This document shows, piece by piece, positions 7,353-13,641 of a stretch of 14,580 bases of DNA; position 1 is the first letter of the stretch; each line of letters begins with the position of its first letter. The notes beneath the pieces were generated by a model, which did not search any database, was not told the DNA's origin, and saw only the letters and a program-made list of their open reading frames with translations. A program made the position numbers and the translations under genes. Origin of the DNA: Candidatus Zixiibacteriota bacterium (GTDB taxonomy: Bacteria > Zixibacteria > MSB-5A5 > GN15 > PGXB01); the NCBI GenBank assembly GCA_020345705.1, contig CP070766.1, forward strand, positions 967,424-982,003. Direction: 5' to 3'.

Positions 7353-7372
7353 CTGCCGGAACCTGAAGAACC

Positions 7373-7702
7373 ATGAAAAGCTTCGCTCATCTCGAAGGTG
7401 CTAAGATCGTCGCCGCGGATGGGACGTTCCTCGGCATCATATCGACCCGGCCATTCGACCCGGACTCAATTGCAAACGAGTTCGGCGAATACGGCAATGA
7501 ATTCAAACCCAAATCGATTTTCAACGAGTTTGGCCAATACGGAAACAGGCTGTCAAGTCTCTCCCCTTTCAATCCCATGGCCGCAGCGCCGCCGAAGATT
7601 TCCAGGGATGACCGCTTTGTCGCTTACCTGACCAAAAACAGTTTCCTTTCTCCCCGGATCGATCCGGACGAGCTCCTGTCCTGGCTCAGGCCCGACCGGT
7701 AA
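7373..7702 (+). CDS. Small protein with NEFGxYGN repeats, function unknown
   Basis: This 109-residue protein has no signal peptide. It opens with a short beta-like segment (AKIVAADGTFLGIIST), then repeated elements SIANEFGEYGNEF and SIFNEFGQYGNRL (about 32-56), then SPFNPMAAAPP, and ends with DRFVAYLTKN and a short helix. I recall similar small bacterial proteins with NEYGxYGS-type repeats followed by a PP-containing stretch and a YLTxN strand, but know of no function. An in-frame stop lies six bases before the ATG, so this start is firm among ATGs; the upstream GAAGAA is a weak ribosome binding site. Repeated Asn-Gly-Tyr-Phe units suggest a small packed or beta-type structure (inference). 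Confidence 0.7.
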   Translation: MKSFAHLEGAKIVAADGTFLGIISTRPFDPDSIANEFGEYGNEFKPKSIFNEFGQYGNRLSSLSPFNPMAAAPPKISRDDRFVAYLTKNSFLSPRIDPDELLSWLRPDR

Positions 7703-7813
7703 TTTCTTGTTTCTTGGCCATCGCCAGGTTTTGGGCCTTCAAATGGCACATTTTCGAATTGCCGCCTTCGATAGCCGCTTCAGTTAGATGTGGCAAACGC
7801 CCGCTGATTATAG

Positions 7814-7819
7814 TATAAT
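7814..7819 (+). promoter_or_regulatory. -10 box (TATAAT) of the exported GerMN-like gene
   Basis: A perfect TATAAT lies 43 bases before the ATG at 7862, which would give a leader of about 35 bases. The -35 position (TGGCAA, 7791-7796) is weak. Confidence 0.5.
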
Positions 7820-7861
7820 TGGGCAGTGATATTAAATCGGAATTTGAAAGGAAACACCGCC

Positions 7862-8407
7862 ATGAGATTCTGCAGGCATAAGTCAATGAAACCAACTATG
7901 TCGACTCTGGCCCTGGCTATTGCGACAATTCTCGTTTTCACCCTTACAGAGGCTGGATGCGAGTCCGAGCCGGTTACCGAATCATTTGCCATATACGGTC
8001 CGGATAAGGAATATCAGGATATCGTCATTGAACGGCAGGTCAAAATCCCGGCCGAGTTGTCGCTGGAAGATAAAATCCAGGCCCTGGCCGACAGCCTCTC
8101 GGAAATCAGATTCAAGGGCCTTCCGATGGAGCTGAGATCGCTGGAAATGATAGGCGATAATAAGGTTGCCATCATGAACCTGCGCGAACTCCCTCCGGAG
8201 AAACGCAAAGATAGAATCTCTTGGCGCGGCCTTTATTTTCAGGGTTCTGCCGGCGGTTTTCTGGCTTCCCGAATCCTCCCGGAAACGTTTCTTCAGAAGC
8301 CTTACGAAGGAGAGTGGATTGACGGAGTCACCTTCCTCTACGAAAGTGACCAGATTTCAGAAAATAAATGGGAGCATGTTTCCCTGAACAAAGTCTTTTA
8401 CCGTTAG
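7862..8407 (+). CDS. Exported protein, possible GerMN-like domain
   Basis: A 181-residue protein with a basic N-terminus, a hydrophobic segment (about 13-29) and a cysteine at 33 (TEAGC). The site is near the lipobox pattern but has E at -3, so lipidation is uncertain. The rest (about 45-181) loosely follows the GerMN layout: a helix LEDKIQALADSLS, a strand NKVAIMNLRE, a central GSAGGFLASRI helix, then a WIDGVTFLYESD strand. GerMN domains occur in exported lipoproteins of sporulating and non-sporulating bacteria, with poorly known roles. This resemblance is by eye and tentative. The ATG at 7862 has AAAGGA nine bases upstream; a GTG at 7826 would coincide with the expected transcription start and is less likely. 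Confidence 0.65.
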   Translation: MRFCRHKSMKPTMSTLALAIATILVFTLTEAGCESEPVTESFAIYGPDKEYQDIVIERQVKIPAELSLEDKIQALADSLSEIRFKGLPMELRSLEMIGDNKVAIMNLRELPPEKRKDRISWRGLYFQGSAGGFLASRILPETFLQKPYEGEWIDGVTFLYESDQISENKWEHVSLNKVFYR

Positions 8408-8427
8408 GCAGGCGGGAAAAGGAAAAA

Positions 8428-8436
8428 TGCTATAAT
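8428..8436 (+). promoter_or_regulatory. Extended -10 promoter of the large secreted-protein gene
   Basis: TGCTATAAT is a perfect extended -10 element (TGn plus TATAAT) 21 bases after the stop of the preceding gene. There is no good -35, as is usual for extended -10 promoters. Transcription would start near 8443, about 140 bases before the ATG at 8584. Confidence 0.6.
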
Positions 8437-8442
8437 TCGGCT

Positions 8443-8583
8443 CAGGGGCTTGCCAGATTAGCGATCAGGCATTAAATTTAGCCGACGGCAGTACCGCATA
8501 AACTTTGTCTTAACCAAAACGGGTGGGAATCCCGTCAGGGCTATGAAAGGCAGTTAGGCAACAAATCTTAGCAGGTGAAAATC
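8443..8583 (+). other. Long 5' leader, possible structured RNA
   Basis: About 140 untranslated bases precede the ATG. Possible pairings are TTGCC (8450-8454) with GGCAA (8557-8561), which would enclose most of the leader, and ACGGG (8519-8523) with CCCGT (8531-8535) around a seven-base loop. It ends with AGGTG as the ribosome binding site. I compared it by eye with cobalamin, SAM and c-di-GMP riboswitch cores and found no match. Regulation by the leader is inference. Confidence 0.35.
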
Positions 8584-11241
8584 ATGAAAAGATTGCTGAT
8601 AATCGGCGCTTTTACCTTAATCTTGGGCGGAGCAGCTCAGGTCAGTGATGCCCGCACCATGTATGACGTTACCAATCCCGGCTTAAGGGCCGCCAAGCTT
8701 GCGGACAGCGAGCCATTTGTCACCATCGGCGTTCACAAGATCGGCAAGATTGCTATGACCGTCTCCAATCAGGGGCATTTCGGCAAAGGATATGTTCCCG
8801 GTTTAACGGATCCGATAGACGGTGGACCGGCGCCTTCCTGCGCTTTTCCGTATCCCAGCCAGCAGAGCTATCTGTTCTCCGGCGGCTTCTGGATCGGGGC
8901 CATAATCGGTCGCGACACTCTTGTCTCGACCGGGCTTGACGGCTGGCGGGGCACGATGGAATTATGGCCTGATCCCGAACCGAGGGGAAGAATCATCCAT
9001 CGGTCGCTCTTAAGCGGCGACAAAGAGGCCATTTCCGAGCAGGATTACATTGCCATGTACACCGACACCGTCACACGGCTTCAATATGTTACCGGCGACC
9101 CGATTGACGGCAGGCCTCATATCCCGCTCAATATCGAGGTCACCCAGCGCAGTTATGCCTGGAGCTATGCCTACGCGGAAGACTTTGTCCTGTTTGACTA
9201 CTCCATCAAGAACATCGGCCGCCAGCAACTTAACAAGGTCTATATGGGCTTTTACGTCGACGGTGACGTGACCTTCGGCGAAGGAGCCGAGGGGTACGAC
9301 GATGACATCTGCGGCTTCAAGGACACGATCGCATCACCGTACGGCTGCGGCTTTATAGATACCATAAACATTGCCTATATCGCCGATAATGACGGTAAGC
9401 AAACAAGGTCCGTGCCCTGCCCGTTTACGGCCAACTCACTCACCGCCGTTACCGGGATGCGGGTTGTGAGAACGCCCTCCGACTCACTCAAGTATTCATT
9501 CAACTGGTGGATTTCCAACGGTGCGCCCGCTCTCGATTTTGGCCCGCGGAAAATCGGAACTCCCGACGATCCTTTCCGGGATTTCGGCGGGTACCTCGGA
9601 ACACCGGAAGGCGACCGCAACAAATATTACATCATGCGGCACGAGGAATTCGACTACGATCAGCTGTTTTCGGCCATGGACCACACCAGCGAGGGCTGGC
9701 TTCCGCGTTCGGAACAGGCGGCCGACTTTGCCAACGGCTTTGATACCAGATATGTTCTCTCCTTCGGGCCGTTTGACATCTCTCCCGGAGAGGTTCTTCC
9801 GATAAGCTTCGCCTACGTCGCCGGAGATTACTTCCACACCGACTGTGATGCCTTCCGGTTGCTTTTCGATGCCTACAATCCGTATCCTTTCTACAATCAA
9901 CTTGGCTTTGAGGATTTCGGATTGAACTCGATGTGGGCCTCATGGATTTACGACAATCCCGGGGTCGACACCGACGACGACGGCTACAAAGGCAAATTCC
10001 GTGTCTGTGCATTCGACTCCGTCATGGTTCTCGATACCATTCAGGAAGATCCCATCATTGTTGACACATCATACGTTTACACGCTGGCCGACACTCTGTA
10101 TTATGAAGGCGATGGTGTTCCTGATTTCCGCGGAGCGGCTCCTCCCCCGGTGCCCGAGATGTGGATTATCGACACTCTTGGCGACACCATCCGAAGCCGC
10201 ATTCACTCCCGAATCGACGAGTTTAACCAGGGTGAATTGCGGGTCCAGTGGAATGGATACCGCTCGGAGATGACGAAGGATTTCTTCAGCAACGAGATTG
10301 ACTTTGAAGGTTACCGCATCTATATGTCGCTCTCCCCGCGGGCGAGCGATTTTGTCCTGGTCTCATCATACGACAAAGAGGATTTCAACAAATATATATG
10401 GAATGACTGGCGCCGAATCTGGCAGTTGCGGGATCCTCCCTTTACACTCGACTCGCTTGAGGCTTTGTACGGCGAGAACTTCAATCCCCTCAACCATGAC
10501 CGCGATTTCCCTTTCCACTGGCAGGACTCGTTGTTCTATTTCGGCCGCCAGGATTGGAACCAATCCGATTATAGAGACACATTAAAAATCCATAAGATCT
10601 ATCCCGATGATCCGCCGCCGACTCTCACCAATATTGATTCGGCCCGAATCTACTATCCTGAGGAGTTGACCGAAGACGGCTTCTTCAGATATTATGAATA
10701 CGAATATATCATAAGGCATCTTCTGCCGTCACAGCAGTACTATATCGCGGTGACCGCCTTTGACTACGGTTCCCCGAATAGCGGGCTGGCATCATTGGAA
10801 AATCCGCCGGCCAGGAACTATATCGCCGAATACGCCCAGAACTCCAACACCGATGTTGAAAGAAAGGGTCTGAACGTAATCGTCTATCCCAACCCGTACC
10901 GCATCGATGCCAATTATGCCGACGTTGGCTTTGAAGCGCGCGATTATATTGATTCTACCTTCGGAGGGTCTCTCATTCCGCAGGAAGGGCTTATTCCCGA
11001 TCGCACCCGGGCCATCCATTTCACCAATCTTCCGCCCGTATGCACGATCAGAATATTCACTATTGACGGGGATCTGGTGCGGACGATCGAGCACAACTTC
11101 CCTCCCGATTCGCCGCGAAGCATGCACGAACGCTGGGATCTGGTAACGCGCAACACTCAGGCAATCGTCTCCGGGATATACTATTATTCAGTCGAATCCG
11201 AATTCGGCAGCCAGATCGGGAAGATTGTGATAATTCTGTAG
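8584..11241 (+). CDS. Large secreted protein with C-terminal FlgD/T9SS-tail-like domain
   Basis: This 885-residue exported protein has a clear signal peptide (MKRLLIIGAF to about residue 23). The body is beta-rich and aromatic, with a ring of Asp/Tyr/Gly motifs such as FVLFDYSIKNIG and MGFYVDGDVTFG, a calcium-loop-like DTDDDGYKG, and a fibronectin-like stretch GELRVQWNGY ... FEGYRIYMSLSP. The last 125 or so residues (IVYPNPYR ... AIHFTNLPP ... IRIFTIDGDLVRTIEHN ... SGIYYYSV ... GKIVII) match the FlgD-Ig/T9SS-type-A-tail fold seen at the end of many surface proteins in Zixibacteria, KSB1 and Cloacimonetes. AGGTG lies six bases before the ATG at 8584; the GTG at 8575 lies inside that ribosome binding site. 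Molecular function unknown; probably surface-exposed or secreted. Confidence 0.8.
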   Translation: MKRLLIIGAFTLILGGAAQVSDARTMYDVTNPGLRAAKLADSEPFVTIGVHKIGKIAMTVSNQGHFGKGYVPGLTDPIDGGPAPSCAFPYPSQQSYLFSGGFWIGAIIGRDTLVSTGLDGWRGTMELWPDPEPRGRIIHRSLLSGDKEAISEQDYIAMYTDTVTRLQYVTGDPIDGRPHIPLNIEVTQRSYAWSYAYAEDFVLFDYSIKNIGRQQLNKVYMGFYVDGDVTFGEGAEGYDDDICGFKDTIASPYGCGFIDTINIAYIADNDGKQTRSVPCPFTANSLTAVTGMRVVRTPSDSLKYSFNWWISNGAPALDFGPRKIGTPDDPFRDFGGYLGTPEGDRNKYYIMRHEEFDYDQLFSAMDHTSEGWLPRSEQAADFANGFDTRYVLSFGPFDISPGEVLPISFAYVAGDYFHTDCDAFRLLFDAYNPYPFYNQLGFEDFGLNSMWASWIYDNPGVDTDDDGYKGKFRVCAFDSVMVLDTIQEDPIIVDTSYVYTLADTLYYEGDGVPDFRGAAPPPVPEMWIIDTLGDTIRSRIHSRIDEFNQGELRVQWNGYRSEMTKDFFSNEIDFEGYRIYMSLSPRASDFVLVSSYDKEDFNKYIWNDWRRIWQLRDPPFTLDSLEALYGENFNPLNHDRDFPFHWQDSLFYFGRQDWNQSDYRDTLKIHKIYPDDPPPTLTNIDSARIYYPEELTEDGFFRYYEYEYIIRHLLPSQQYYIAVTAFDYGSPNSGLASLENPPARNYIAEYAQNSNTDVERKGLNVIVYPNPYRIDANYADVGFEARDYIDSTFGGSLIPQEGLIPDRTRAIHFTNLPPVCTIRIFTIDGDLVRTIEHNFPPDSPRSMHERWDLVTRNTQAIVSGIYYYSVESEFGSQIGKIVIIL

Positions 11242-11326
11242 TTTGCGAGGTAAGAAGAAGAACGGCCGCTGACCCCTTAGCAAAGGGCAGGAGTAGCCAC
11301 CCTCCGGACGTAAGAGTATTTCTTAT

Positions 11327-11365
11327 GCAGGGCGGTGTTGCCGGGAAGCCCAGAGGCAAACCTGC
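11327..11365. other. Nested hairpin between convergent genes
   Basis: GCAGG (11327-11331) pairs with CCTGC (11361-11365), TTGCC (11338-11342) with GGCAA (11355-11359), and GGG (11343-11345) with CCC (11349-11351). There is no T tract on the plus side. It may help end the large secreted-protein transcript or the convergent DsrC-like one, but is not a textbook terminator. Confidence 0.35.
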
Positions 11366-11376
11366 CGTCGGATATA

Positions 11377-12036
11377 TTACCTCACCCTCAAGCCGGCGAT
11401 CTTGACGGCGCCGCGGTGGTAGCCGTCCGGAAAAAGCTCCTCCAGTACATCAAGCTCAATGTCATTGGCCTCGCAAGTTTCATACACGGTCGGCACCACC
11501 CCGGTCTTCTCGAATTTCTCACGCAAAAAATGAATAATCTGCCAGTGCCTCTCCGACAGCTTGCCGCCCGGTATTTTCATATCGAACGCCCGGTAGACGG
11601 CGTAATACTCGTCCCAGTCGTCCGGATTGACCAGAAATCCGCGCGCATCAACCCGGTAGTTTTTCTTTACCGATATCACGTTCAGATCCTCCGCCGTCTG
11701 AGGTATGTAGCTCTGGCCAAGATAGCCCTCCTTGTAGGTAATCCCGGCCATCTTGCAGGCGCCTCTCAGATATCCGGCGGGAAACAACCGCTTCAGCTCA
11801 GTCAGGCGGAGGCCATTCATCCGACACGTCTCGTAAACAATGGGACACCGGCCGGACTTCTCGAAGGCCTCCCGGATCGATCGCAGAACGTCCCACTGCT
11901 CCTTGGTCAGCTCCTGAGGCATGTCGAGCTTCTGGGCCGTGCCCTCAACGAAGTTTTCATCCCACTGGCCGTAGTCCAGCAGAAAATCATTGGAATCCAC
12001 GTCGTACGATTTACCCTTATAGGAAAAGGTTCCCAT
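11377..12036 (-). CDS. Tandem DsrC/TusE-family protein (two fused domains)
   Basis: This 219-residue protein holds two DsrC/TusE-like domains, while family members normally have one (about 105-115 residues). Domain 1 (about 5-102) and domain 2 (about 121-219) align throughout: LTKEQWDVLRSIREAFEKSG with LSERHWQIIHFLREKFEKTG, VYETC with VYETC, ELKRLFPAGYLRGACKMAG with VLEELFPDGYHRGAVKIAG. DsrC passes sulfur as a trisulfide in sulfite reduction, and TusE takes part in tRNA thiolation. The C-terminal arm with the penultimate cysteine is missing from both domains. Domain 1 keeps the inner cysteine (C94); domain 2 has valine (V211). C71 and C188 are conserved between the copies. A classical sulfur relay is therefore doubtful. 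GGAGG precedes the ATG. No dsr or tus neighbours are visible. Confidence 0.85.
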   Translation of the reverse strand: MGTFSYKGKSYDVDSNDFLLDYGQWDENFVEGTAQKLDMPQELTKEQWDVLRSIREAFEKSGRCPIVYETCRMNGLRLTELKRLFPAGYLRGACKMAGITYKEGYLGQSYIPQTAEDLNVISVKKNYRVDARGFLVNPDDWDEYYAVYRAFDMKIPGGKLSERHWQIIHFLREKFEKTGVVPTVYETCEANDIELDVLEELFPDGYHRGAVKIAGLRVR

Positions 12037-12395
12037 GCTCCCTCCTTATTCAAAGGACTAAGACCTTATAACGTCAAAAGCATCTATATAAAACAAACCT
12101 GTCCGGCTTTCCAGGCGGAATCCTAATATTAATGTATTCTATGATCATGGGTGGTCAATACATATTTGCGGCCGTCAAAAAGGCCCTCGCCCGATTCTTC
12201 GGATAAAACCAGCTTAAGCCAGTCTGAAATTCGGCACGGATCGTCTTTTCACAGGGTGGTGACAGAACCTGACAGCCGCGGAGGAGCATGTTTCGGGGAA
12301 TTTTCGCGAAAAAACTTTGACAACGTGGAAACCTATGGCAATATTTGTGATGTTAATCATCGCTTTCAAATCAGCTCAGGTGAAGGGGGGAGAAT
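12037..12395. other. Divergent intergenic region upstream of the DsrC-like gene
   Basis: About 359 bases without a gene I can support. The left part is AT-rich and must carry the minus-strand promoter of the DsrC-like gene, but I cannot pick a convincing pair. The right part carries the plus-strand promoter described separately. Confidence 0.6.
12317..12345 (+). promoter_or_regulatory. Candidate promoter of the small exported beta-domain gene
   Basis: A perfect TTGACA (12317-12322) with a 17-base spacer to AATATT (12340-12345). The -10 box is weak. The GTG start at 12396 follows about 50 bases on. Confidence 0.4.
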
Positions 12396-12749
12396 GTGAC
12401 CCGAAGGGTATTTTTTCTGCTGTGTGTTTTCGTGTTGCTTCTGGCAGGTCCCCTGGCCATCAGATGCACACACGAAATAATTGATGTCAGACGCTTTTTC
12501 TCCGGAATCGTCGCCGACAGTCTGACCGGCGATTTTATCGACAGTGCCTGGATAGACGTCGCGGACACGCTTGAGCCGCACCACGCCTATACCGATACGG
12601 CGGGCTATTATCTGGTAGGCGTTTTAATGGGCACAGAACGGCGGGTCGTCCGTTGCGGCAAAGAGGGATACTTCACGAAAGACACGGTTATCCTCCTCGA
12701 CAGACCTCTTGTCGAAAATGTCAATTTTCGGCTGGCCCCGAAGCAGTAA
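12396..12749 (+). CDS. Small exported protein with carboxypeptidase-regulatory-like beta domain
   Basis: A 117-residue protein with a clear hydrophobic signal (about 4-22, VFFLLCVFVLLLAG). It is followed by one beta-sandwich domain (about 36-113) in the style of CarboxypepD_reg or transthyretin-like domains: FSGIVADSLTGDFIDSAWIDV, then YTDTAGYYLVGV, then CGKEGYFTKDTVIL. C24 is not in a good lipobox. The start is GTG at 12396: the ATG two bases earlier is followed at once by a stop, and GGGGGGAG lies just upstream, with a short spacing. Such domains bind ligands or stabilise surface proteins; no specific role can be given. It converges on bshB1. Confidence 0.7.
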   Translation: MTRRVFFLLCVFVLLLAGPLAIRCTHEIIDVRRFFSGIVADSLTGDFIDSAWIDVADTLEPHHAYTDTAGYYLVGVLMGTERRVVRCGKEGYFTKDTVILLDRPLVENVNFRLAPKQ

Positions 12750-12800
12750 AACGCAAGTCTGCGATTCTAAAAGATATTCCCCTCAACAAAGTCCTCGACA

Positions 12801-12840
12801 AATGCATCGGTTTTTCCTTGACGCAGACAATCGATGCATT
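12801..12840. other. Inverted repeat between convergent genes
   Basis: AATGCATCG (12801-12809) and CGATGCATT (12832-12840) are perfect 9-base inverted copies, 22 bases apart. They lie between the exported beta-domain gene and the 3' end of bshB1. No clear T tract follows on either strand. Confidence 0.5.
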
Positions 12841-12864
12841 CGACGCCAAACTGGGCCGCCCCGG

Positions 12865-13566
12865 TTATTTCACCAGGTCGAAGAGGTCAACGATTTTTAT
12901 CGGCTCGACGTTATAGAAGCCCTGGCCGTATCTGCAGCCGCACTGTGACCCGAACGAGCGCGCCATCGACTCCAGCGACCAGATATAATCGCGCGATTTT
13001 TCGGGATTCAGAAACTGCGACTTGTGGCATTTCAAAGCTTCGATCCAGCGGTCGAAATGTTCTGAGATATCGACCACGAAATTGGGCGCCATGCCCGGCG
13101 GCAGAAAATAGTGAAACACCCTGGGGGCCCGGTGCGGCTCGCCCCTGATCGGCATCTTTTTCAGGGTGGCATAATTGGCGGCATTTATCACGATCTGCCC
13201 GGCGGCGACATGATCCGGATGCGACTGCCGTTTGCCGTGACCGACGCGGGGATACGGCGCCAGGAGTATCTTCGGCCTGAATTTCCTGATAAGGGCGGCC
13301 AGCTCAAGCCGTCTTTCATAGCTGTCGAAAAGCCGGCAATCACCCCAGTCAAAGGTCTCGATGATGTCCGACCCCATGACTTTGGCTGCGTTGACCGCTT
13401 CCTCCTCCCGGATTTCGGGGGTGCCGCCGGTCCCCATCTCGCCCTTCGTCAGATAGACGATACCGGTCCTGTAGCCGCTTTCGTTGAGAGCGATTAAAAC
13501 CCCTCCGGTGCCGACCTCGACGTCGTCCGGGTGAGCACCGATTGATATCAGATCATATTCCGTCAT
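12865..13566 (-). CDS. bshB1: BshB1-type bacillithiol biosynthesis deacetylase (PIG-L family)
   Basis: A zinc-dependent LmbE/PIG-L deacetylase of 233 residues. BshB1 removes the acetyl group from N-acetylglucosaminyl-malate, the second step of bacillithiol synthesis. Zinc motifs are AHPDD (11-15) and HPDH (116-119). The BshB1 pattern is good: IGAHPDDVEVGTGG, LTKGEMGTGGTPEIR, then NFVVDISEHFDRWIEALKCHKSQF and a C-terminal SMARSFGSQCGCRYGQGF, close to family ends that read ARxRxFGxxxGVxYAEGF. bshA and bshC are not in the window. The ribosome binding site is weak. A terminator hairpin sits just upstream, so the gene is probably transcribed on its own. A related mycothiol- or sugar-type deacetylase is the alternative. 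Confidence 0.85.
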   Translation of the reverse strand: MTEYDLISIGAHPDDVEVGTGGVLIALNESGYRTGIVYLTKGEMGTGGTPEIREEEAVNAAKVMGSDIIETFDWGDCRLFDSYERRLELAALIRKFRPKILLAPYPRVGHGKRQSHPDHVAAGQIVINAANYATLKKMPIRGEPHRAPRVFHYFLPPGMAPNFVVDISEHFDRWIEALKCHKSQFLNPEKSRDYIWSLESMARSFGSQCGCRYGQGFYNVEPIKIVDLFDLVK

Positions 13567-13587
13567 GCAAAACCCGCTTTATACAAG

Positions 13588-13619
13588 AAGCCGGAGGAGG
13601 CCTCAACCTTCTCCGGCTT
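13588..13619 (-). terminator. Terminator of the esterase-like gene
   Basis: AAGCCGGAG (13588-13596) pairs perfectly with CTCCGGCTT (13611-13619), and the stem can extend inward by AGG/CCT. It lies 23 bases past the stop of the esterase-like gene and ahead of bshB1. On the minus strand TCTTGT follows, a modest T tract; on the plus strand a single T and CATATCATTC follow. Confidence 0.6.
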
Positions 13620-13641
13620 TCATATCATTCTATAATTAACA

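Larger units (their letters stand above)
6879..7372. other. Long AT-rich intergenic region
   Basis: About 494 bases without a convincing gene. It contains a hairpin CAGGAG/CTCCTG (6920-6925 with 6935-6940), a TGCAT/ATGCA inverted repeat (7144-7157) and candidate promoters for the flanking divergent genes. An open frame at 7194-7376 on the plus strand ends in an ATGA overlap with the next gene but has no ATG start or ribosome binding site. Confidence 0.5.

Noticed and set aside
7194..7376. Plus-strand open frame upstream of the NEFGxYGN-repeat gene, ending in an ATGA overlap with it
   Set aside because: It has no ATG and no ribosome binding site, and about 60 open codons can occur by chance. 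A TATAAT box inside it fits a promoter better. It could be a gene remnant; a database search would decide.
7686..7895. Minus-strand 69-residue open frame with a plausible-looking C-terminal part (GGNSKMCHLKAQNLAMAKKQ)
   Set aside because: It overlaps the ends of two plus-strand genes and a likely promoter, has no good start signal, and I cannot name a family. Possibly a remnant; conservation in relatives would be needed.
8510..8562. Possible cobalamin, SAM or c-di-GMP riboswitch in the leader of the large secreted-protein gene
   Set aside because: Short stretches resemble parts of these cores (GGTGGGAATCC, GGGCTATGAAAGGC), but the essential conserved boxes are absent.
11330..11366. AGGCAAACC resembling the start of a c-di-GMP-I riboswitch
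   Set aside because: The required GACGCAAAGC box does not follow, and the site lies between convergent 3' ends rather than in a leader.
11335..12126. 263-residue plus-strand open frame opposite the DsrC-like gene
   Set aside because: It is the antisense shadow of a well-supported DsrC-family gene.
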